Assembly (NCBI GenBank): GCA_030765065.1
Contig: CM060976.1
Coordinates: 59,132,539 to 59,196,538, forward strand
Direction: 5' to 3'
Source of the DNA: Deroplatys truncata
Lineage: Eukaryota; Arthropoda; Insecta; Mantodea; Mantidae
DNA: 64,000 bases
Positions 47,145 to 57,829 of this stretch are shown here, piece by piece (the stretch's first letter is position 1; the number at the start of each line of letters is the position of its first letter). The notes under the pieces were generated by a model. It worked only from the letters and a program-made list of their open reading frames with translations. It did no database searches and was not told the DNA's origin. Made by a program: the position numbers and the translations under genes.

Positions 47145-47352
47145 GAGAATGTAAGTTGAAGATGAAGATTTTCTCGTGAGTCTACAATCTTAAAAAATTA
47201 AGTTTATCCGTGTGCTGTGTATGCGACTAGCAGACGCCTGATGAAGAAAGAAGAAGATGGAAGGGAAGGTGGTAACCCTGCCATTAGGAGCAATCCTAGT
47301 GCTAGTCTCAAGCCTAGATAAAAGGGGAGAGACATCTACAATGAACTAAAAA

Positions 47353-47358
47353 AATAAA
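47353..47358 (+). terminator. Polyadenylation signal after the right polymerase gene
   Basis: AATAAA, mirror of 36750-36755. Confidence 0.5.
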
Positions 47359-47507
47359 GGTATGTTGACGCAAAGCTTTTCAATTTGTGAACCAATATGC
47401 AGTTTATCCCTCTCCGCATCGTACAATAAGTGTTTAACATATAATAAGTTTGTAAGATTTAGAAAAAGTATATAAATTGTTGTTACGTTGGATGAGAAAT
47501 GTTTATA

Positions 47508-47913
47508 ATCTAATTACTCTCTCTATTACAATGAGTAGCTGTGATACTAGTTGAATTACTTGTTAAAATGACTTAAATACCTGTGATACTACCCGAATCA
47601 TGTGAAATTACCTTAACTAGCTCTGATACAAATCTCTGATCGAAATTATCACGAGTATCTGTGAAACTATGCTGATTACCCAAATACTTACGATATTACC
47701 TGAACTAACTGTAAAATACGAAGCTATGTTATAACCGACCCTGGAACCTATCCTCCTGTAATGCTAGCTGAATTACTCTAAACACCTATCACACTTGAAT
47801 TATGCTAAATACCTACGATACTAGCTGAGTTACCTGTGAAATACGAAACTATGCTATATTCGCTTCCCAGGATCTGTCCTACCCTGTGATACTAACTGAA
47901 TTACTTACCTGCT
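47508..47913. repeat. Loose repeat zone, right arm
   Basis: Mirror of 36195-36600: variants of CCTGTGATACTAGCTGAATT. Confidence 0.7.
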
Positions 47914-47929
47914 AGTGTGAGTGGGTTAG

Positions 47930-48701
47930 CTTTTCCCTTTGCTGGTTACCTTTTTTCCCTTTCCTGGTCACCTTTTTCCCTTTGCTGGTCACCTTTTTCC
48001 CTTTGCTGGTCCCATTTTTCCCTTTGCTGGTCCCATTTTTCCCTTTACTGGTCACCTTTTTCCCTTTGCTGGCCACATTTTTCCCTTTGCTGGTCACATT
48101 TTTCCCTTTGCTGGTCACATTTTTCCCTTTGCTGGTCACATTTTTCCCTTTGCTGGTAGCCTTTTTCCCTTTGCTGGTCACCTTTTTTCCCTTTGCTGGT
48201 CACCTTTTTCCCTTTGCTGGTCAGCTTTTTCCCTTTGCTGGTAACGGTTTTCCCTTTGCTGGTCACGTTTTTGCCTTTGCTGGTCACGTTTTTGCCTTTG
48301 CTGGTCACCTTTTTCCCTTTGCTGGTCACCTTTTTCCCTTTGCTGGTCACCTTTTTCCCTTTGCTAGTCACCTTTTTCCCTTTGCTGGTCACCTTTTTCC
48401 CTTTGCTGGTCACGTTTTTCCCGTTGCTGGTCACCTTTTTCCCTTTGCTGGTAACGTTTTTCCCGTTGCTGGTCACATTTTTTCCCATTGCTGGTCACCT
48501 TTTTCCCTTTGCTGATCACGTTCTTCCCTTTGCTGGTCACCTTTTTCCCTTTCCTGGTCACGTTTTTCCCTTTGCTGGTCACGTTTTTCCCTTTGCAGGT
48601 CACATTTTTCCCTTTGCTGGTCACCTTTTTCCCTTTGCTGGTCACCTTTTTCCCTTTGCTGGTCACCTTTTTCCCTTTGCTGGTCACCTTTTCCCTGAAT
48701 G
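47930..48701. repeat. 21-bp tandem array, right arm
   Basis: About 36 units (reverse complement of the left array), 126 bp longer than the left array, i.e. exactly six units. A few units have their own variants (for example GTTTTTGCCTTTGCTGGTCAC). Confidence 0.95.
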
Positions 48702-48784
48702 GGTTACATGATAGGCAAGTCAAGAACATTGACATGAAACAGTTTTCCGCGAAGTTCACGTCTAAAGTCGCTTTCAAGGTCTAG

Positions 48785-50450
48785 CACCTCCCCTCCTATT
48801 CCCTATCTCTCCTGTATATAAGTCCATATTCCTACTGCTTCACTATCTGTCTAGCCTAGCAACTCTCCTCGTTTCCCTATACCTCTCATATAAACCATAC
48901 TCTACTCCTCGACCTCTGTCTAGCCTAACACCTCTCCGCGTTTTCCTATACCCTTATATAAACTATACTCTACTCCTCAACCTCTGTCTAGCCTAACACC
49001 CCTCCTCCTGTTCTATACTTCTCATACATATAAACGCCTACTCTACTCTCAATCTCTGTCTAGCCTAACACCACTCCCCGTATCCCCTACTTCTCGTAAA
49101 GCGCATTCCTCCTGCCCCCCTCTAGCTAGTATCACTCCTTGGTTTCCTATCTAACCTAACTTTAACACCTGTCTATCCTAGCATAGGATCTCTCTCCGTT
49201 TTCTCGTCTCTCCTTATAAACGCATACTCGACCTGCTTAGCCTAATATCTCTCCTCGTTTTCCTATATCTCTCATATAAACCATACTCTACACCTCGAAC
49301 CTCTGTCTAGCCTAACACCCCTACCCCTGATCCCTACCTCTCTCATATAAAAGACAGACTCTACCCTTCAACTCTGTCTAGCCTAACACCTCTCCTCCTG
49401 TTCCCTACCTCTCTCACATAAAGGACATACTCTACCCTTCAACTCTGTCTAGCCTAACAGTCCACCTCGTTTTCCTATACCTTTCCTATACTCTACTTCT
49501 TGACCTCTGTCTAGCCTAGCACCCCTCTTCCTGTTCCTATACTTCTCATACATATAAACGCATACTCTACTCTCAACCTCTGTCTAGCCTAACACCACTC
49601 CCTGTATCCCCTACCTCTCATAAAGCGCATTCCTCTCCTGTCCCCTGTCTAGCTGAGTATCTCTTTGGTTTCCTATCTAACCTATATAAAACACATTCTA
49701 GCTTTAAACACCTGTGTATCCTAACATAGGTTCTCTCTCCGTTTTCTCGTCTCTCCTTATAAACGCATACTTAAACCCTCCTAGCCTAATACCTCTCCTC
49801 GTTTTCCTATACGTCTCATATAAACCATACTCTACTTCTTGACCTCTGTCTAGCCTAACACCTCTCCTCGTTTTCCTATATCTCTCATATAAACCATACT
49901 CTACTCCTCAACCTCTGTCTAGCCTAACACCCCTCCTCCTGTTCCCAACCTCTCTCATATAAAAGACATACTCTACCATTCAACTCTGTCTAGCCTAACA
50001 GTCCTCCTCGTTTTCCTATACCTTTCATATAAACCATACTTTACTTCTTGACCTCTGTCTACCTAACACCCCTGCTCCTGTTCCCTACCTCTCTCATATA
50101 AAAGACATGCTCTAACCTTCAACTCTGTCTAGCCTAACACCCCTCCTCGTTTTCCTATACCTTTCATATAAACCATGCTCTACTTCTCGACCTCTGTCTA
50201 GCCTAACACCCCTCCTCGTTTTCCTATACCTTTCATATAAACCATGCTCTACTTCTCCACCTCTGTCTAGCCTAACACCTCTCTACTATTTCTTCCATAT
50301 AAACGTATTTCCCTCCTTCAACCCTGTCTAGCATAGTATCAGACGTCGTATTCCCTATCTCCCCCATATAAATCCATTTTCCTCCTTGAACCTCCCCATC
50401 TAGCCTCGTTTTCCCTATCCTTTCCCATATATGCCCAAAAAACTGTGCTG
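48785..50450. repeat. ~69-bp tandem array, right arm tip
   Basis: Mirror of 33781-35450. The stretch from the 21-bp array to the tip differs from the left arm by only 1 bp in net length. Confidence 0.9.
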
Positions 50451-50472
50451 GATCTCTCCTAAATAACCTACT

Positions 50473-50478
50473 GCCATT
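50473..50478. repeat. Right 6-bp target-site duplication of the Polinton-like element
   Basis: GCCATT, identical to 33755-33760. Confidence 0.85.
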
Positions 50479-50997
50479 TAAAGTTTTTTGTAAAGGCTAA
50501 AGATTGATATTTTGAGTGAAATGATAGTGCAAAGTGTTCATCATAAACTGTTCTGTTAAATGGTAAACGAAAACTTTTAAATTTTTTTCATTTAACCCTG
50601 AAATTATTCCTTAAATCTGTGACAGAACTCATTATATGACTAGGTATACACGAGTTACAGATGTGATAAAGGACGTGCGGGTGGGGGTCGTCGATGTACA
50701 ATAGGAGTAATTTTAAACTGGTGGCGCGAAGTGTTGAGAAGCGGGCGAGGAAGAAAGAGAGAAGAGAAGAGAAGAGAAGAGGAGAGGAGAGGAGAGGAGA
50801 GAGAGAGAGCTGTGGTTGTGAATTTAGTGAACCTTACACCGTGATTTGTATACAGATCATTCCGAAGCAAGCTTTTGTCTATAAAAATGAATCCTCTTAA
50901 CGTTGGGAATGCGTTATATAATCACTTTAAAGAAAGGAATTTCCAGCTCTCGGTTTTAACCAATTAAGACGAGACGAGGCTTCAGTATTTAGTAGAT
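50479..50997. other. No gene; purine tract at 50738-50812
   Basis: AT-rich flank with a GAGAA/GGAGA run that has nearly all its purines on one strand. ORFs through it are repeat artefacts. Confidence 0.6.
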
Positions 50998-51363
50998 ATT
51001 ATATTATTCGCAGTAAATTCTTTTCTTTGCGATGTAAATATATTTAATATATGCATTTTAATCAAAATCGTTTGGGCCATTTTTAAGAATATCACAATTT
51101 GAAACATTTTCATGTAAAGGGTAGTTTTGGGTGCGGATTTTCTTGCAAGCCTTCGGGTCGCAATTTTGGAAGATATTGAACCTAAATAACATGTTTAGAA
51201 GCTATCCGACTTTTCGTTTTTGGGTTATGCTGTTCACGCTAAAAATTGTTTTTTGGATTCAAGAGCCTCAAAACATGTATTTTTGGTGAAATCTCGATAT
51301 CTAGTTTTTGGGTGGAATGCAATACCTTCTCTACCTACTATGTACGAGGTAGTGAAAGTAAAA
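50998..51363 (-). mobile_element. ACTTTCTCTAC-end element, partial copy
   Basis: Holds the right part of the family in reverse orientation, from the ATTTTAATCAAAATCGTT landmark to GGTAGTGAAAGTAAAA. It lacks the GT tract. Confidence 0.7.
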
Positions 51364-52175
51364 GTGCATTGTGAGTAATCAAATAAAGGTAATGGCTCAT
51401 TTCTAGCACTACCTTCTAAATAAGAAAGTTTCGTGTGTGCGGGGAGTACCACCTAAAACTACCCCCGCAAACCTCTCTGAAGCTAAAGAGGAATTGGAAA
51501 ACGACGTTCACATAAATGGGGCTTATTAATGTAGATGATATAGGTCATTCAAAAATGTAAGCATATACCATTTTCAACATTAATTTATCTTTTTTTAAAT
51601 GTTAACCCCGTATATGTTAACGCAATTGATATGATGGTATGTGCCATTAAAAATAGCATCTGTTACATCGCAATAGATTAATTACATCCGAGAAATTGTA
51701 GCGTGAAGTCGACGCCTGAGATACAATGAAATGAAATTCATTTGAATATTCCGAGCTTCAAAAACGTCCTTGAATCACAAGCGCGAACTTCACGTTGTAG
51801 TTAATTGCGAGGTGATCGATATATTACAATGCGACATAGGATATTCTTAGTGTCATTTGCGCTTTATCAATTGCTAAAGTAACTGGATGAGACTCAAGAC
51901 CTCATCCAAGGGAGTAGTCGCTCCTGTTATTGTGAGCTCAAACTGGCCCAATGAGTAGTATCTATGAGTACCCCTTCTCAAGGTTACGAGAATGTCAGGC
52001 AAGAATCTTAGCCGTAGAGAAGACAACTTTCCTAGAGGTAGAAACCCCAAAATCAAGCCCGGTCCACCAGAGTGGAGCTTATGCAATTCACCCATGTAGA
52101 AAATATAGAACGCATAAGCTCCAATTAGGAAAAATACGGCAGATTTAAGTGGACAAACAAAACTGAAGATTATAG
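51364..52175. other. No gene seen
   Basis: Anonymous DNA; ORFs of 65-73 codons on opposite strands overlap and show no motif. Confidence 0.5.
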
Positions 52176-53045
52176 AAAAAAATCTGATGTGTTACACTCA
52201 CATGACTTTCTCTACTCTTGTACAAACTATTTTTACAAACGCTTATTCTGCATATGCTTCATGTTAATCGAGATATCGAGATGTCAATCTTATTGGTAAT
52301 TTTCTTGTAGATGCAAGGGAAATATGGTAGCTTTTAAGCGATAGTCAAATATTTTAACGCTGGTTGCTATGTGGCGCATTCCATTCTCTTTGCATGTCCA
52401 GGACATTAAAAAATGAATAACGAATTTGAGAAAAAGTACAAGTATTGGAAAATTTAAGGGAATAACAAGCAATATCTCGAAAACGGTTCACTCAACAACA
52501 AAAATGTATATGACATAAATTGTGTATTTTAACGCGATCTACATCTTTTGTGTAGTAAAATTTTGTCTATCTCTTATGGTTTACCAATTTACCAAAAGTC
52601 GTTCAGAATGAAGAATACTTTTGGAGACATTCCCAGAAAATTCAAGATATACATTTTATTTGTCATGAAAATAGCTTAAACATATGATATTTTAATCAAA
52701 ATCGTTAGAGCCATTTTTGAGAAAATTAAAATTTTCGAAAAATGTTCCATGTAAAGGGTACTCTGGGGTGGGGGGGATTTTGTTGAAAACCTTCGTGTCG
52801 CATCTCTGGAAGATACTGAACCTAAATACCAAGTTTGGTGTTTATCCGACTGTTCGTTTCTGAGTTATGCTGTTCACAGTCACACAGACACACACACAGA
52901 CACACACACGGACATGTTTCCAAAAATGCTTTTTTTGGATTCAGGGAGTCTCAAAACATGTATTTCCGGTGAAATCTCGGTATCGAATTTTTGGGTGGAA
53001 TACAATACTTCCCCTACTTACTATACGTAGTAGAGAAAGTAAAAA
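52176..53045 (-). mobile_element. ACTTTCTCTAC-end element, full length, young
   Basis: From AAAAATCTGATGTGTTACAC and GACTTTCTCTAC to GTAGTAGAGAAAGTAAAA. Very close to the 24983-25876 copy, so recently active. Interrupted CA tract at about 52879-52912. Confidence 0.85.
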
Positions 53046-53062
53046 TGGTGTGAACATGCATT

Positions 53063-53612
53063 GTAGCGATCTGACGTGGAGTTCAATCACGGACGGAGAC
53101 TTGCATCAGATTGCGCTAAGTTTCGAAAAAAATTGTAATTAAGGTAGTGGTAGGATTGAGGCTACCGAGTTGTTTCTCAGGATCATATTTATTGACCACG
53201 AAAGTGGATCAATCCTCTCAATTCGTTTCACTACTCCTAACGACGTAACAGAACAGCCTATCTAGGGCTCCGGGCCCACCCTAAGAAGTTAACACTTTCC
53301 ACTGTGTTATTATGTGAATTATTCTTTCAAACGTCCGAGAGGTACTATTATATGCGAGTACCATTACGTTCTTAGACAATCACCCCCTGTTCCGAGGGGC
53401 CCCAGCGTCACTCTTAGTTTATTCAAGAATATAGTCATTAGGCTTTTATACAATCCCTGGGTATTTATCTAGCACCCTTATGACGCCTTCCGCCCCGGTC
53501 CCGACCAGCTCAATCATCTGAACCTATTCCCCCATGTTGTAAGCAACACCTGGGGTGGTCAGCTCCCTGGGTCGCTACAAATATGGATCGAATTCCACGT
53601 CAGGTCGCTACA
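53063..53612 (-). mobile_element. Probable solitary LTR fossil, minus strand
   Basis: Read on the minus strand: TGTAGCGACC start (about 53612 and again near 53578), TATA box GTATAAAAG near 53440, AATAAA near 53190 and GC-rich U3-like sequence. At 53063 the plus strand shows TGTAGCGATCTGACGTGG, an inverted near-copy of the far end, so the block is also bounded by ~26-bp inverted repeats. LTR kin or a TIR element; undecided. Confidence 0.4.
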
Positions 53613-53614
53613 GT

Positions 53615-53745
53615 ATTAAGAATGGAAAAAAAGTATACCTCTGAATATTTTAAAATACAAACCAAGAGGTAAGAGAGTTTGTGGCCGACCTAATAAGAGA
53701 TGGATTGACCAGATTCTTGTTTTAAATGGGGCCGAAACAGAGTAA
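53615..53745 (+). pseudogene. LINE ORF2 last codons, relic
   Basis: Reads EKKYTSEYFKIQTKR, then after a frame slip KRVCGRPNKRWIDQILVLNGAETE and stops. A GRP-x-KRW-x-DQ segment just before the stop is typical of the ORF2 end in several non-LTR retrotransposons. The 5' part is missing. Confidence 0.6.
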
Positions 53746-53929
53746 TAATAGTCTAATCCATAACGAATGATAATGAATCACGCTGTGTATCCATACACGA
53801 AAACTGAAATGAATAAAGCTTTACCTCTGTAGGAAAAGAGTTGTGGTCACGGGTTTCTGATATTCTCATGGTGTGATGTTTATATACTACCCAGGAGAGC
53901 AGAACCATCACCGGAGAGTATTACGCTTC

Positions 53930-54290
53930 ACTACTGTTCTAGTTGAGGGATACTGTTAAAGCTAACGTCCACAACTTGCGAAGGAGAAGGTTCTCCTTCA
54001 TCACGATAGTATGCCTTCACATTCATCTTAAATTGTTACTGCTAAACTACATGGCCTTTGCTTCCAGATACTTTTATATCCACCATATTTTCCGGATTTG
54101 CCTCCGGATAACTTTTCGTTTCCGAACCTGAAGAAATGGCTAGGTGGACAGAGATTCATATTACGTTGTCAGTTAAAGCTGACACAAGTTTCCACTTTGA
54201 ATAATTTAACAAATGCTTTTTTACTGAAGGTATTAAAATTTTTTAAAGTCCTTGGACTAAAGCGTATGATTCCAAAGGGATTATGCTAAA
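53930..54290 (+). pseudogene. mariner transposase C-terminal relic
   Basis: Reads VLLHHDSMPSHSS (about 53990-54028), the second-aspartate region of mariner transposases. After frame slips comes PPYFPDLPPDNFSFPNLKKWLGGQRF (about 54080-54155), the third-aspartate region, then a scrambled C-terminus. Several frame changes; dead. A different subfamily from the 4.9-kb and 9.1-kb relics. Confidence 0.7.
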
Positions 54291-57006
54291 AAATAACAAA
54301 AACACTCCTTAAATCTTTTTTTCTTTCCTTGGCCTGGTCAATAACTTCAAGAACGTCACTAGTATAACCTCATTGAAAAGCTTAACAGATTTCTTTGTGG
54401 AAAAATCAATGACCCTGTGCTGTGAAGGGTGTAGTTTTTGAGTGAGACGGACCACTGATATTCGCCGGCAAACAACGTTTGTTAGCCTTACCGCATAGAA
54501 CCTACCGTGTTAATTGGTTAGTTAAGGTGGAAAAAATTATGCGACTCTCCGGAGGCAGGCAGAACCTCAATTCAAGCCCCGAATATTCCGTTCATTTTCT
54601 GAGGCCAATGACTTGGGTTACTGTGTACGCCATGATTTGGCCCATGGAATGCTCTCCGAAGCGACTGGGATATATAACTATCCAGAAACGCTGACGCGCC
54701 GACGGACCTTTGCTCTCTCCCCAGTGTATAAAAGCCAATTCAAACTGACCCACTCTGATGACAAAAGCATGCATTTACGGCTGTGATTGCAGAGGTTAAA
54801 AACCGATAAAGGATAGAAATTAGAAGGCTTCTGACGCAGTGGCGAAGTCGCATATTAAGTTAGTTTTCATTGGCATAGAATAGCTCATAAGTTCTTATTT
54901 AAACTTAATTTCACTGAATACCATAATATACAATTCACTGTCACAACCCTTGATTAAATTTGCTTAGTCTCAGTATGTTTCAGTGATCGAAGCGGCAACG
55001 CGAGGGTAGGAAATATGACGCAACCACGAGACAGGCAGAAGATAGGCTAAGTACCATTGACAAATACTAGTGAATGCTACCATTATCTTGAGTACTTCCA
55101 CCTTACACCCACTCTTAACTCCACCACGCAAACTAATCTAACACCAACAGCATGAACTTCCAGTATACTTACACTCTCCCAATCCTAATATTTAAGGTGC
55201 ATTTCACCTGCATGAATTCCCAAGGGGACATACTTGGCATATTAGTTAAGTATGTTTCTTAGAAACCTGCACGACGCTCAAGCATACATTCCATGGGAGC
55301 CCCTTAATTTATCACCTCTGAATCCCCGGGTGCTATAGCGGTAACCGCACACCTTTCTCCATCGCTCCGTTCCTGTGGGCTAACTGCACGAGGAGGCCAG
55401 ATAGACTTTCTCTTGGTTGATCACCACTGGGAGGGGTCTAGGTAAGGCCCTTTCCCTCCCTCTTCGGCGGGTATAAGAAATTTAAAAAAGGCGATAAACC
55501 GACAGTAGTAATTTACCAAGAGGAGAAACCGCAACACTGCGAGGCTGGCAGGTCAGAATCACTTACTGCATGGCAAAATCGTTGCTGCACGTTTCCAACT
55601 TGATGTCAGAACTCACTTTCTGCCAGGTCTTGGAAAAAGCCGCCATTGCTAAAAGTTGGGAATGCTCGTCGATTTGTTAGGAGAATCCTTGGCAAAGCAT
55701 TTTCAGATGATATAATATTTGCCAGTTTGTTTTTCAGCTTGATTGAAACAAGCCAATCAATTTTATTGCTATTTTACAAGGACTATGATTGTAATAAAGG
55801 AATACTGATAGTAATTCTGAAGGTTGCAGTTTCTATTTTTTCTAAAAGTGAATTGCTTGTCAGTAAATTGCAAGTGAGCATAGTTAAATGTGTCTAGTAT
55901 GGCGATATTGATAAATATAAGCACAATTATTTTGAATTCTAAATTTTAAAGTTAAAGGCTAGTTTTTCGAGAAATTTTCTAAATGCAGTAGGCTTTTATG
56001 TCACATTGTTCAACCAAAAACTCATTAAGCTATAAAACGTGTTATTTTGATAAAATAAAACTGTGAAAAGCAGAAAACATTACAAATCATAAAAAGTTTC
56101 CTATATATCAAGGCAGGTCCTCATTGTTCCTTCATAATAGCTTAGATGACAGGTGTTGTGAGTAAGATATAGTTAAATTGCACTGATATAGTTAAATTGC
56201 ACTAGTAATATATTTATTTACACATGCATCTCAATTTCACATTGCTTACGTTCACAATGTTACTCTACTCGCCTGGGTATACTAGACACAGTTTCCACAT
56301 TTATAGCTCAGTCTAAAAGAGCAGTATTTCTTAGAGTACACGCTACAGACAATTATATTCTGAGTAAGTTTAGCATTTTAGGCATATCTCGAAGTTAGAG
56401 ATTGTAGTATTGTAGAATAAATGCTTGCTTGCGGTGAAATTCCAGCCACATTAATCAAATCTCTGCTCTGCTGACATCTGCAACACTGGTATTAGCCGTG
56501 TTTTAGCTGTAGACTTAGTATGAATATAGCATCAAAGGTAGGTTGACCCCAGAGTTATGCTATATAATACATGTATGCTGCCGCAGCGCTTGCAAAGAAA
56601 TATATCCCAGCAGATATACCATATAATGAACACGTAGTGACAACCGCAATAATCATTGAATATCTTACTACAAAAAGGTGGACCTTCTCGTTGTATCACA
56701 GTTACTTGTATTACAGCAGATGTATTCTGTTTCAATTTTTGTCGCAAACTGATTTTAGTTTCAGATGCTTTTAAACGAGAGAATATTCATATCATGCTTT
56801 GCTTAGTCGCATTCACCCTATTATTGCAACTGAACTAATAGAGAAAACAATGTGCTTAAAGCAAATGTTTGTACCTCCATCTGTGTTACAGAACACAGAA
56901 TTTAACTTGTTTTGATATGGTGATAAGAATTAAATTGCAAATACTTTCAAAATATAACAAGATAAGACTTTTAGATTAAGGGGAGCCTATACCATGAATA
57001 TGAACA
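54291..57006. other. No gene seen; possible SINE scrap at 55.32-55.49 kb
   Basis: 55322-55490 is a GC-rich block with a tRNA-D-arm-like GGGTGCTATAGCGGTAACCGC, possibly an old SINE head. The rest is AT-rich with no recognisable product. Confidence 0.4.
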
Positions 57007-57829
57007 AAACATCTTGTGTGTTACATTCACAGGACTTTTCTACCTTGTATAATTTATTAATGGGCATAAAAACGTACCTTACGGAAGCTTATTTTTCTGT
57101 CAACTTCATTTTAATTAGGATAAAAATGTGCAGAAATAGCTATATTAAGCAACTCTTTATACATACAAAGGGAGCAGCGACAGTTAAATGTTAAAAACTG
57201 GTCACTATATGCTGACCTTGAAATTTCACTCTCTTTCCATGCAATCGCGAGAAACAAATGAATGTCGACGGGGCTTTAAAAAAGTGACAAAGATATTGAA
57301 AAACGTAAACCGTTAATGATGCCACAGAAAAACGTATTTGAAATAAATTGTGTATTTTAAGGAAACATACCTTTTTTCTGGAATGCATTTTTGTCTATCG
57401 TGTAACGTTTACCAGTTATACAAGATTATACACAATTCCTTCCGAATGAAGAGAACTTTACAGGCTATTCCCAGTAAATTCAAGATCTATATTTGTTTGT
57501 CATGTAAATAGTTTTATAATGCGGTATTTTAATAAAAATCGTTAAAGCCATTTTTGAAAAATCGACAATTTCGAAAAATATTTCATGTGTACAGCAGTTG
57601 GGGTGGTGAAATTTCTTGAAAATGTTCGTGTGGCATCTTTGGAGGATATTGAATTTAAATAGTAAGCTTGGTATTTATTGGACACACACTCGGACTTTTT
57701 TTCTAAAAACTGTTTTCTGAGGTTCAGAAAATCTCAAAACATGTATTCCAGGTGAAATCTTGATGTAGAATTTTTGGATGAAATACAACAATTCCACTAC
57801 CTATTCTACATAGTAGAGAAAATAAAAAT
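57007..57829 (-). mobile_element. ACTTTCTCTAC-end element, full length, diverged
   Basis: From ATCTTGTGTGTTACATTCACAGG to ACATAGTAGAGAAAATAAAA. CA run near 57683; more diverged than the 52-kb copy. Confidence 0.8.

Larger units (their letters stand above)
33761..50472. mobile_element. Polinton-like giant palindrome carrying two DNA polymerase B genes
   Basis: 16,712 bp, with ends AGTAGGTTATTTAGG and its complement and a perfect GCCATT duplication outside. The left arm is 33761-41529 (7,769 bp) and the right arm 42580-50472 (7,893 bp), inverted copies that look over 99% alike where aligned. The spacer 41530-42579 is not palindromic. Each arm holds, from tip inward, a 69-bp array, a 21-bp array, a loose repeat zone, a polymerase B gene reading toward the tip and its promoter. 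The size is normal for a Polinton, but no integrase, packaging ATPase, protease or capsid gene is visible. Arms this alike and an intact duplication suggest a recent insertion. Fossil; one polymerase copy looks whole, the other broken. Confidence 0.85.
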
